Assembly (NCBI GenBank): GCA_049601975.1
Contig: JBMYRC010000192.1
Coordinates: forward strand, 1-5,992
Length of the DNA stretch: 5,992 bases
DNA from: UBA6544 sp049601975
Lineage (GTDB): Bacteria; Pseudomonadota; Alphaproteobacteria; UBA8366
Direction: 5' to 3'
Below the pieces are notes generated by a model. That model was not told the origin of the DNA, searched no databases, and was given only the letters and a program-made list of their open reading frames with translations. This document shows positions 1-5,435 of this stretch, one piece after another; the stretch's first letter is position 1, and every line of letters begins with the position of its first letter. The translations under genes were made by a program, and so were the position numbers.

Positions 1-74
1 GAGACCGTCTCGTAGGCAGCGTCACGGATCAGGTGATCATCGGTCTCTGCGCTGGTACGTACTTCATCAGGCAT
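1..74 (-). CDS. N-terminal fragment of an unidentified protein, possibly a TetR-like regulator
   Basis: This is the start of a minus-strand gene whose remainder lies beyond the left edge. The ATG at 74-72 follows a strong Shine-Dalgarno GGGAGG (86-81) with a 6-nt spacer, which makes the start credible although only 24 codons are visible. The readable protein begins MPDEVRTSAETDDHLIRDAA and continues YETVS. The acidic N-terminus followed by LIRDAAYETV resembles the first helix of TetR-family DNA-binding domains (an I-x-[DE]-A-A pattern), but 24 residues cannot establish a family. The gene is divergent from the dehydrogenase at 199 and shares a 124-bp intergenic region that carries a palindrome. 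That is a common arrangement for a regulator and its target, and it is the second weak argument for a regulator. It could equally be an enzyme. The existence of the gene is fairly sure; the function is not. Confidence 0.6.
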   Translation of the reverse strand, partial: MPDEVRTSAETDDHLIRDAAYETV

Positions 75-80
75 GGCAAT

Positions 81-86
81 CCTCCC
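81..86 (-). promoter_or_regulatory. Ribosome binding site of the left-edge gene
   Basis: GGGAGG on the minus strand lies 6 nt before the ATG at 74-72. It is the strongest Shine-Dalgarno match among the starts in this window, and it is the main evidence that a real gene begins here and continues out of the window. Confidence 0.7.
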
Positions 87-99
87 TGTTGTAATAATA

Positions 100-120
100 C
101 GCCCTTTGGCCCGAAAGGCG
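100..120. promoter_or_regulatory. Imperfect palindrome in a divergent intergenic region, possible operator
   Basis: A 21-bp interrupted palindrome has outer arms CGCC/GGCG and inner GGCCC core symmetry; 8 of the 10 base pairs around the central C at 110 are complementary. It sits 25 bp upstream of the left-edge gene start and about 80 bp upstream of the dehydrogenase start. An AT-rich TATTAT (minus strand, 99-94) next to it could be the -10 of the left gene, although the resulting leader would be very short. In that case the palindrome would cover the spacer/-35 area, a usual place for a repressor site. Seen: the symmetry. Inferred: any regulatory role. A GC-rich chance palindrome or RNA hairpin is the alternative. 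Confidence 0.35.
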
Positions 121-186
121 AGTACGGAGGACAGACCTGGCCCAACCGGTAATTCGCCTCAGTTTCCTATCCGATATGGCAACGGC

Positions 187-192
187 GGAGGA
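187..192 (+). promoter_or_regulatory. Ribosome binding site that sets the dehydrogenase start
   Basis: GGAGGA lies 6 nt before the ATG at 199. The alternative upstream ATG at 73 overlaps the start codon of the opposite-strand gene, has no comparable site, and would add 42 residues with no family resemblance. This site therefore decides for 199. Confidence 0.85.
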
Positions 193-198
193 CGGACG

Positions 199-966
199 AT
201 GAATAGGCTCGACGGTAAAGTGGCGTTGGTGACGGGTGGCGGCGGCGGAATTGGCCGGGCAACGGCGACGCGGTTTGCGGAAGAAGGTGCGACGGTCATT
301 GTCGCCGATATCGACGACACCGAAGGCGAGAAAACCGCCGAAGTCGCAAACGAGAGCGCCGGCAACAGCGGCGGCCAGGCCGTCTTCGTGCGCACCGACG
401 TCACCGAAAGCGACAGTGTCGCGGCGGCCGTAGCGGCAGCGACAGAAAAATATGGGCGGCTCGATATTTTGCACAACAATGCCGGCGGCTCGACCAATGC
501 GGATGGGCCGATCGACGAGGTGCCGGACGAGGAATTCTGGCGCGCCATCAAGCTCGATCTATACGGCACCTTCGTTTGCTGCCGGAACGCAATTCCGGCG
601 CTACGGGCAGCCGGCGGTGGATCGATCATCAATATGTCGTCGGTGGTGGCGCTGATGGCGTTTCCGGGCCGCGACGCCTATACGGCAGCTAAAGGCGGGA
701 TTGCCGCCATTACCCGCTCCTCAGCGGTGCATTACGGACCGGAGAATATCCGCGTCAACGCCATCGCGCCCACAGTGATTATGACAGAGCGGGTCAAGGG
801 CCTGTTCATCGACGATAAGCTTCGGGACAAACTAGAGAAGATGCACGTCCTTGGCTTCGGTGAAGCCATCGATATCGCGCAAATGGCGGTCTATCTCGCG
901 TCGGACGAATCACGCTTGGTGACGGGTCAGGTCTTCCCGGTTGATTCCGGCCTTACGGTGAAGTAG
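199..966 (+). CDS. Classical short-chain dehydrogenase/reductase (SDR), 255 aa
   Basis: This is a cytoplasmic NAD(P)-dependent oxidoreductase of the classical SDR type, with a single Rossmann-fold domain of normal family length (about 250 residues). The cofactor motif TGGGGGIG is at residues 12-19 (T-G-x3-G-x-G). Asp37 after the second strand predicts preference for NAD(H). DV at 67-68 and the NNAG motif at 93-96 follow. The catalytic Ser148, Tyr161 and Lys165 are present with the standard spacing (S-x12-Y-x3-K). The fourth tetrad residue, usually Asn in an N-L-x-G context, is Asp120 here (DLYG). The C-terminus has the usual GQVFPVDSG segment (about residues 244-252), which packs near the cofactor in this fold. 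The substrate cannot be read from sequence; family members oxidise or reduce secondary alcohols, diols, sugars and acyl chains. The gene is divergent from the left-edge gene and convergent with the oxygenase gene, so it is probably a single-gene transcript. Confidence 0.93.
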   Translation: MNRLDGKVALVTGGGGGIGRATATRFAEEGATVIVADIDDTEGEKTAEVANESAGNSGGQAVFVRTDVTESDSVAAAVAAATEKYGRLDILHNNAGGSTNADGPIDEVPDEEFWRAIKLDLYGTFVCCRNAIPALRAAGGGSIINMSSVVALMAFPGRDAYTAAKGGIAAITRSSAVHYGPENIRVNAIAPTVIMTERVKGLFIDDKLRDKLEKMHVLGFGEAIDIAQMAVYLASDESRLVTGQVFPVDSGLTVK

Positions 967-980
967 GCGCGCATTTCGCT

Positions 981-997
981 CGAAGTCTCACACTTCG
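981..997. terminator. Short hairpin between convergent genes, weak candidate terminator
   Basis: CGAAGT (981-986) and ACTTCG (992-997) form a perfect 6-bp stem with a 5-nt loop. It lies 15 bp after the dehydrogenase stop codon and overlaps the last codons of the oxygenase gene. The convergent 21-bp gap is where a bidirectional terminator would be expected, but no T-run follows on either strand and the stem is short. It is not a convincing intrinsic terminator. Confidence 0.25.
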
Positions 998-1857
998 CCA
1001 CGAGCCTCGTTAGTCTCGACCAGACCGCCGACACCTTCGCGGTTGGTACCCTTCAGGTAAATCTGACCTTGAATATCGGCGATACGTTGGTGTTCCGCGA
1101 CGGCGTCTGGATGCATTGTCGCCTGCGGCATCGCTTCTGATTGGAAATGACCAAAACGATCCTCGCCGCGCACCAAGGTTGCGAAATCGGTCTCGACCCG
1201 CTCTTGGCGCGCTTCCGGTGTGATGTAACGCAGGGCCAGGCCTAACCGCCGGTCCGTCGTCTCGTTCGGTTTTGAGGCGTGCCACATATCCACGTGATGT
1301 AGTGACGCTTCTCCTGGCTGCAGCGTTGTCCAGACGGCCCGGGACTCGTCGATTTCAGCGTCGATGGTTTGCCCCCGTGTGAGGATATTGTTCGGATCCC
1401 AAGTATCGCGATGCGGCGCAATGCCGCCCTGGTGACTGCCCGGCAGCATGCGCATGCAGCCGTTGGCCTCATTCGCTTCCGTCAGCGCGATCCAAACGGT
1501 CAGAATCTTATTACTGTCGAGCCCCCAATGCGCAGAATCCTGATGCCACGAGATGAAGCGTCCGTCGCCCGGTTCTTTCGGATAGAGATGGGTCGTCCAG
1601 ACCATGATGTCCGGCCCCAACAAATCCTCCACCACATCGAGGATGCCGGGTGTCCGCATCAATTTGTCGATCCAAGGGAAGACCAGATGCGATTTATAGC
1701 GCCAACTGCCATTGACCGTCGCCCCGGTTTCTGCTTCGTAAGATTCTAGGGCCACGAGATTGGCCGCGGCGACCTCTTCGGTGAGGAGCCGTTTGGGACA
1801 GAGCAATCCGGTATCCCTAAATGTTTCGATTTCCTGTTCGCTCAATACATTCGGCAT
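988..1857 (-). CDS. Phytanoyl-CoA dioxygenase (PhyH) family Fe(II)/2-oxoglutarate oxygenase, 289 aa
   Basis: This is a predicted non-haem iron oxygenase of the PhyH family. Such enzymes couple decarboxylation of 2-oxoglutarate to succinate with, usually, hydroxylation of a small molecule. The iron triad is visible: His105 and Asp107 in SWHQDSAHWG, and the distal His193 in DMWHASKPN. Arg204, eleven residues after the distal His as in human PHYH, would bind the 2-oxoglutarate carboxylate. The intact HxD argues for a hydroxylase, because the related halogenases replace Asp with Ala or Gly. GCMRMLPGSHQGG (133-145) is another family hallmark. The start at 1857 is chosen because GGGAA (1869-1865) lies 7 nt upstream and FRDTGLL at about residues 13-19 then sits at the usual N-terminal place; the longer frame to 1917 runs inside smpB. 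The gene starts 14 nt after smpB and is probably its co-transcribed distal partner. The substrate is unknown; I see nothing to identify it as an ectoine hydroxylase. Confidence 0.9.
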   Translation of the reverse strand: MPNVLSEQEIETFRDTGLLCPKRLLTEEVAAANLVALESYEAETGATVNGSWRYKSHLVFPWIDKLMRTPGILDVVEDLLGPDIMVWTTHLYPKEPGDGRFISWHQDSAHWGLDSNKILTVWIALTEANEANGCMRMLPGSHQGGIAPHRDTWDPNNILTRGQTIDAEIDESRAVWTTLQPGEASLHHVDMWHASKPNETTDRRLGLALRYITPEARQERVETDFATLVRGEDRFGHFQSEAMPQATMHPDAVAEHQRIADIQGQIYLKGTNREGVGGLVETNEARGEV

Positions 1858-1864
1858 TGGGTCG

Positions 1865-1869
1865 TTCCC
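1865..1869 (-). promoter_or_regulatory. Ribosome binding site that sets the oxygenase start
   Basis: GGGAA on the minus strand, 7 nt before the ATG at 1857-1855 and immediately downstream of the smpB stop codon at 1874-1872. It supports the 289-residue product over a form extended by 20 residues into smpB. Confidence 0.6.
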
Positions 1870-1871
1870 GT

Positions 1872-2348
1872 TTACAGATCGCGGCTCTGCAGGACGCGAG
1901 ATTTCTGCCGCTGCCAATCACGATCCTTCTGCGTCTGGCGCTTATCCCGTTGCTTCTTGCCTTTGGCGAGACCTAGTTCGCACTTGGCGATACCGCGTTT
2001 ATTGAAATAAAGCCGGACCGGCACCAGCGTATATCCGCCACGTCGGACCTGGCCCATCAGGCGTTCTTGTTCGCGCTTGTGCAGCAGGAGTTTGCGCGGG
2101 CGGCGCGGCTCGTGGTTCATCTTCGCGCCCGCCTGCTGGTACTCCGGAATATGTACGTTAATCAAATAAATCGCACCGTCCTTTGGCCCGGCGTAGGATT
2201 CATTGAGGCTAGCGCCGTTCGCACGCAAGGATTTGACTTCGGTCCCGGTCAGCATGATGCCGGCCTCGACCGTATCCTCAATGAAGTAGTCGAACTTGGC
2301 GCGGCGGTTTTGCGCAATCGTGACGTCGGTCTCGAATTTTGCCGCCAT
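1872..2348 (-). CDS. smpB: SsrA-binding protein SmpB, 158 aa
   Basis: SmpB binds tmRNA (SsrA) and delivers it to ribosomes stalled on broken mRNAs, where the nascent peptide is tagged for proteolysis and the ribosome is released. The sequence carries the family signature throughout: NRRAKFDY (14-21), GIMLTGTEVKSLR (30-42), the HEPRRPRKLLLHK stretch (79-91), PVRLYFNKRGIAKCELGLAKGKK-type tail strand (about 110-132), and the basic C-terminal tail DKRQTQKDRDWQR (135-147) that enters the empty mRNA channel. Length and start are normal for the family; GGAG (2360-2357) lies 8 nt before the ATG. It follows dapA by 39 nt and precedes the oxygenase gene by 14 nt on the same strand. The tmRNA gene itself (ssrA) is not in this window. 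Confidence 0.99.
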   Translation of the reverse strand: MAAKFETDVTIAQNRRAKFDYFIEDTVEAGIMLTGTEVKSLRANGASLNESYAGPKDGAIYLINVHIPEYQQAGAKMNHEPRRPRKLLLHKREQERLMGQVRRGGYTLVPVRLYFNKRGIAKCELGLAKGKKQRDKRQTQKDRDWQRQKSRVLQSRDL

Positions 2349-2387
2349 TTATCTCGCTCCGAAGTTATCTCGGCGGCACCCCGAGCC

Positions 2388-3263
2388 TTAGTTGATCAGC
2401 CCAACCTTAACCATCGCATCACGTACCGTCTCCTGCCCTTGATCAGACAGCGGTGCAATCGGCAAACGGCACTCAGCCGCCGACTTGCCGAGCAATTTGG
2501 TGGCGTATTTGACCGGTGCCGGGCTGGTCTCACAGAACAGCGCGTCGTGCAGGGGCGCTAATCGATCGCGGCGCTCCTCGAACGTATCCAGGTCACGCGC
2601 TTGCCAAGCCTCGTGTAATTCCGAGCATAGTTTCGGTGCTACGTTCGAGGTCACCGAGATACATCCGTCACCACCCTGGCCAAGGAACGCACCGATGGTC
2701 GCGTCTTCACCGGACAATTGGACGAAACCTTCGGCACTAACGAGGCGGCTGTTCAGCGGTCGCGCCAGATCGCAGGTCGCATCCTTCACACCGACGATAT
2801 TCGGCAGTTCCGACAATCGCGCCATGGTCTCCACCGACATATCGACGATCGAGCGGCCCGGAATGTTGTATATAATAACCGGAATATCCGCCGATTCCGC
2901 AATCGCCTTGAAATGCAGATACAGGCCCTCTTGCGTCGGTTTGTTGTAATACGGGCACACGCTCAACACACCATCGGCGCCCGCTTCCTTCGCATGTTTC
3001 GTGAAATCGATGGCCTCATCCGTCGAGTTCGATCCCGCACCGGCGATTACCGGCACGCGGCCTTTCGCGACATCGATGCAAAGCTCCACAACCCGTTTGT
3101 GTTCTTCATGGTTCAATGTCGGAGATTCGCCCGTGGTGCCGACCGGAACGACGCCGTGGGAGCCTTCATTGATTTGCCAATCGACAAAGGCTTGAAAACC
3201 TTCTTCATCAACTTCACCGTCCTTGAACGGTGTAATCAACGCGGTCATGGATCCCTTAAACAT
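2388..3263 (-). CDS. dapA: 4-hydroxy-tetrahydrodipicolinate synthase DapA, 291 aa
   Basis: DapA condenses pyruvate with L-aspartate-4-semialdehyde, the committed step of the diaminopimelate/lysine pathway. It is a cytoplasmic (beta/alpha)8 barrel and normally a homotetramer. All catalytic residues align with the E. coli enzyme at an offset of one: Thr43 and Thr44 in VGTTGES, Tyr106 in PYYNKP, Tyr132 and Arg137 in YNIPGR, and the Schiff-base Lys160 in GVKDAT. The residues lining the lysine feedback site in E. coli are also largely present (Ser47, His52, His55, Asn79, Glu83, Tyr105), so lysine inhibition is plausible. The start at 3263 follows GGGAG (3275-3271) by 7 nt and gives the standard MFKGSMTALITPF opening; extension to 3326 would run into the promoter region. 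It is the first gene of a probable dapA-smpB-oxygenase unit and is divergent from the transglycosylase gene. Confidence 0.99.
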   Translation of the reverse strand: MFKGSMTALITPFKDGEVDEEGFQAFVDWQINEGSHGVVPVGTTGESPTLNHEEHKRVVELCIDVAKGRVPVIAGAGSNSTDEAIDFTKHAKEAGADGVLSVCPYYNKPTQEGLYLHFKAIAESADIPVIIYNIPGRSIVDMSVETMARLSELPNIVGVKDATCDLARPLNSRLVSAEGFVQLSGEDATIGAFLGQGGDGCISVTSNVAPKLCSELHEAWQARDLDTFEERRDRLAPLHDALFCETSPAPVKYATKLLGKSAAECRLPIAPLSDQGQETVRDAMVKVGLIN

Positions 3264-3270
3264 AGCCTTG

Positions 3271-3275
3271 CTCCC
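3271..3275 (-). promoter_or_regulatory. Ribosome binding site that sets the dapA start
   Basis: GGGAG on the minus strand, 7 nt before the ATG at 3263-3261. It decides for the 291-residue product over an open-frame extension of 21 residues that lacks family similarity. Confidence 0.8.
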
Positions 3276-3297
3276 ATGTATATTATGCTTTGGCCGC

Positions 3298-3326
3298 ACA
3301 ATAGACCCAAGAAAGGACAAGAGCAA
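3298..3326 (-). promoter_or_regulatory. Candidate sigma-70-type promoter for dapA
   Basis: On the minus strand TTGCTC (3326-3321) and TATTGT (3303-3298) are 17 bp apart, which would place transcription start near 3291 and give a leader of about 28 nt before the dapA ATG. A second overlapping pair, TTGGGT (3310-3305) and CATAAT (3287-3282), also has a 17-bp spacer, but its start point would fall almost on the ribosome binding site, so I prefer the upstream pair. Both are visual matches only. Confidence 0.4.
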
Positions 3327-3353
3327 AGCTCGGAAATTGGGTGTTTCTCTTGT
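3317..3353. repeat. 7-bp inverted repeat between divergent promoters
   Basis: ACAAGAG (3317-3323) and CTCTTGT (3347-3353) are a perfect inverted repeat with a 23-bp gap, in the middle of the dapA/slt divergent region. Each arm overlaps the proposed -35 box of one of the two genes. This may reflect a shared regulator site or only the similarity of two opposed -35 regions. A 7-bp match in 149 bp can also occur by chance. Confidence 0.3.
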
Positions 3354-3378
3354 TGCGTGACTCCAACTCGGTTACTCT
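3350..3378 (+). promoter_or_regulatory. Candidate promoter for the lytic transglycosylase gene
   Basis: TTGTTG (3350-3355) and TACTCT (3373-3378) are 17 bp apart, about 35 bp upstream of the proposed TTG start. An alternative reading one step downstream, TTGCGT (3353-3358) with TCTAAT (3376-3381), has the same 17-bp spacing. Either would give a leader of roughly 25-30 nt. This is a visual match only. Confidence 0.35.
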
Positions 3379-3393
3379 AATTCGCAAATAGCC

Positions 3394-3398
3394 AGGGG
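3394..3398 (+). promoter_or_regulatory. Distant, weak ribosome binding site before the slt start
   Basis: AGGGG is the best purine run ahead of the TTG at 3413, but it is 14 nt away, well beyond the usual 5-9 nt. With a TTG codon this suggests a weak initiation rate. No better start with a better site exists between the in-frame stop at 3389-3391 and the signal peptide. Confidence 0.3.
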
Positions 3399-3412
3399 TT
3401 CGGACTAACACC

Positions 3413-5395
3413 TTGTCTCTAAAGGCAATTACGCGATTCTTTTACTGCATTGCACCGCTGATCCTGTTGGCGACGCCGGTCCACGCGGACTTTCTTACAA
3501 AATCCGACAAAGCCGCCTACAAGCATGCCTTCCGAGATGCCAGCAAGGGCAAGTGGTCGCTCGCCGACCGACGGATCAAAAACGTTCAGGAAAAATTGCC
3601 GGAAAAAGTTTTGCTCTGGATGCGGATTAACGACCGCCAAGAAAGGGTTCCATTCGACCAAATTGTTGCGTTTATTGCCGCCCATCCCCACTGGCCGCAG
3701 CAGGTAAAATTGCGCCGCCGGGCGGAAGAGGCGATTAGCGAAAAGACACCAAAATCCGACATCCTGAATTGGTTCGCCAATCACCGCCCAACGACTGGGC
3801 TCGGCTCGTTTCATCTCGTCCGCACACTGTTGGCAGAAAAGCGTCTCGCGGAAGCCACGCAAATTGCGCGCTACGCGTGGATCAACATCGATATGGACTA
3901 CCGTGTCGAAAAGCAGTTCCGAAAGCGCTTCCAAAAATTATTACGCGCCGAAGATCATATTGCCCGATTAGACAGGCTGCTCTGGAATCGCCGCATTTCC
4001 AGCGCACGCCGTCATCTGCTGCGAATGCCGCACGACTATCAATGGCTTGGCCTCGCGCGAATCGCGTTGATGCGCCGCGAACCGGGCGTCGATTATGCGG
4101 TCTCAAAAGTGCCGCCTCGTCTGCAAAGCGATCCAGGCCTTGTCTACGAACGGATCCGGTGGCGGCGAAAGAACCGGCTCTACGAACGCGCGATCGATAT
4201 GCTGAACTTAGCGGGCGAGCCGCGCACCAAACCGGAAAAATGGTGGAGGGAACGGCGTATTATGACCCGCTGGCTATTGCGCAAAGGACAATCCGCCGAC
4301 GCTTATGCCTTGGCAAAGGAACATCGCCAAACCGGCGGATTAGGGTTGGCTGAAGGTGAATGGCTGGCAGGGTGGATCGCATTGCGGTCGCTCAATCGTT
4401 ATGTCGACGCGTTCGAACATTTCAAACGTATGTTCGACAATGTTTCCTACCCCGTCAGCAAGGCTCGGGCGGCATATTGGGCGGGGCGGGCGGCGGAAGC
4501 CGACGGTAAGGTCAAGATATCACAGGAATGGTACGCAGTTGCGGCAGCGCATGTAACATCGTTCTACGGTCAGCTCGCGGCGGCGAAACTGCCGCAGGAA
4601 TCCCGACCGAGCTTCCCGCCGGAGCCAAAACCTGATGAAGCCAACGTGCAGACCTTCGAAAGTTTGGAATTGGTGCGCCTGGTAAAGATGATGTCGGCAA
4701 TTGGCCTCGGAGATGAAATCGACCCATTCGTCCGACAATTGTCACGCAGCGCCAAATCCGACAAAGACTGGACATTAGTGGCCAACCTTGCCCGCGAACA
4801 ACGGCGCGACGACTTGGCGATCCATGTCGCCAAGAAAGCTCTGCGCGACGGTGTCGTCCTCAGCCGTCTCGGCTATCCAGATTTGCGCTTGGCCTTGAAG
4901 AAGAAGCCAGACCCGGCCTTCGTAAAAGCCGTCGTGCGGCAGGAAAGCGCCTTCGACCCGAAGGCTATCAGCCATGCGGGTGCGCGCGGTTTAATGCAAT
5001 TGATGCCGAAGACGGCCTATCGCGTGGCGCAGCGTTTGAACATTCCGTATTCCCGCGCGCGCCTGACAGGTGATCCGACTTATAACGTTCGGATCGGCCG
5101 CGCTTATCTACTACAATTGCTGGAAGATTACGAAGGATCAGCCATACTGGCCCTCTCTGCCTATAACGCCGGGCCGTCCCGAGCCAGCCGTTGGCTGAAA
5201 TCGTTGGGTGATCCGAACCGTTCGGTCGAGGACGCAGTTGATTGGATTGAATCTATCCCCTTTTACGAGACTCGCAATTACGTGCAGCGAGTCCTTGAAA
5301 ACTTCACCGTGTATCGAGGCCGCCACGACGGTAACGACTTATCCCTGTCACCCGCGACGACCTTCACGCCGAAACAAAATTCCGCCACGCCGTGA
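3413..5395 (+). CDS. slt: Periplasmic soluble lytic murein transglycosylase (Slt family, GH23), 660 aa
   Basis: This enzyme cleaves the MurNAc-GlcNAc beta-1,4 bond of peptidoglycan, leaving 1,6-anhydroMurNAc, in cell-wall turnover. The N-terminus is a signal peptide: Lys4 and Arg8, a hydrophobic core at about 9-23, and a signal peptidase I site after VHA (Ala25); there is no lipobox. Residues about 30-490 are an alpha-helical superhelix of the Slt70 type, with HPHWPQQ (91-97), the YWAGRAAEADG segment (355-365) and SFYGQLAA (383-390). The catalytic domain is at about 498-637: general acid/base Glu511 in RQESAF, GLMQLMP (526-532), AYNAGP (583-588) and FYETRNYVQRVL (617-628). Length fits the family. 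The start is TTG, because an in-frame TAG at 3389 excludes anything further upstream, no ATG precedes the signal peptide, and TTG gives a complete one. The gene is divergent from dapA, the usual neighbour in alphaproteobacteria, and 40 bp upstream of the dehalogenase-like gene. Confidence 0.97.
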   Translation: MSLKAITRFFYCIAPLILLATPVHADFLTKSDKAAYKHAFRDASKGKWSLADRRIKNVQEKLPEKVLLWMRINDRQERVPFDQIVAFIAAHPHWPQQVKLRRRAEEAISEKTPKSDILNWFANHRPTTGLGSFHLVRTLLAEKRLAEATQIARYAWINIDMDYRVEKQFRKRFQKLLRAEDHIARLDRLLWNRRISSARRHLLRMPHDYQWLGLARIALMRREPGVDYAVSKVPPRLQSDPGLVYERIRWRRKNRLYERAIDMLNLAGEPRTKPEKWWRERRIMTRWLLRKGQSADAYALAKEHRQTGGLGLAEGEWLAGWIALRSLNRYVDAFEHFKRMFDNVSYPVSKARAAYWAGRAAEADGKVKISQEWYAVAAAHVTSFYGQLAAAKLPQESRPSFPPEPKPDEANVQTFESLELVRLVKMMSAIGLGDEIDPFVRQLSRSAKSDKDWTLVANLAREQRRDDLAIHVAKKALRDGVVLSRLGYPDLRLALKKKPDPAFVKAVVRQESAFDPKAISHAGARGLMQLMPKTAYRVAQRLNIPYSRARLTGDPTYNVRIGRAYLLQLLEDYEGSAILALSAYNAGPSRASRWLKSLGDPNRSVEDAVDWIESIPFYETRNYVQRVLENFTVYRGRHDGNDLSLSPATTFTPKQNSATP

Positions 5396-5435
5396 AGCAA
5401 GGTGAATTCTGAGCCCCCCATCAGTGAGCAAACCG

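Noticed and set aside
1..11. Perfect palindrome GAGACCGTCTC at the window edge
   Set aside because: It is short and lies in coding sequence; nothing indicates a functional site.
73..198. N-terminal extension of the dehydrogenase to the ATG at 73
   Set aside because: It would overlap the start codon of the divergent gene, has no ribosome binding site, lacks SDR similarity, and a clear GGAGGA precedes the ATG at 199.
67..632. Long minus-strand open frames opposite the dehydrogenase
   Set aside because: They are low-complexity, Ala/Ser/Pro-rich shadows of a gene with a complete set of SDR motifs.
1858..1917. Extension of the oxygenase start to 1917
   Set aside because: It overlaps the end of smpB in another frame, and a good ribosome binding site supports 1857.
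2349..2387. Possible terminator hairpin between dapA and smpB (CTCGG/CCGAG)
   Set aside because: The stem is only 5 bp, no T-run follows, and the close spacing favours an operon.
3264..3326. Extension of dapA to 3326
   Set aside because: DapA proteins start at the MFKG-type segment; the extra residues have no family match and cover the promoter region.
2718..3380. Long plus-strand open frame of 220 codons opposite dapA
   Set aside because: It mirrors dapA, is rich in Arg and His as expected of an antisense shadow, and shows no recognisable domain.
3769..4353. Plus-strand open frame of 194 codons inside slt
   Set aside because: It is an out-of-frame shadow; the Slt frame is continuous and has family motifs on both sides.
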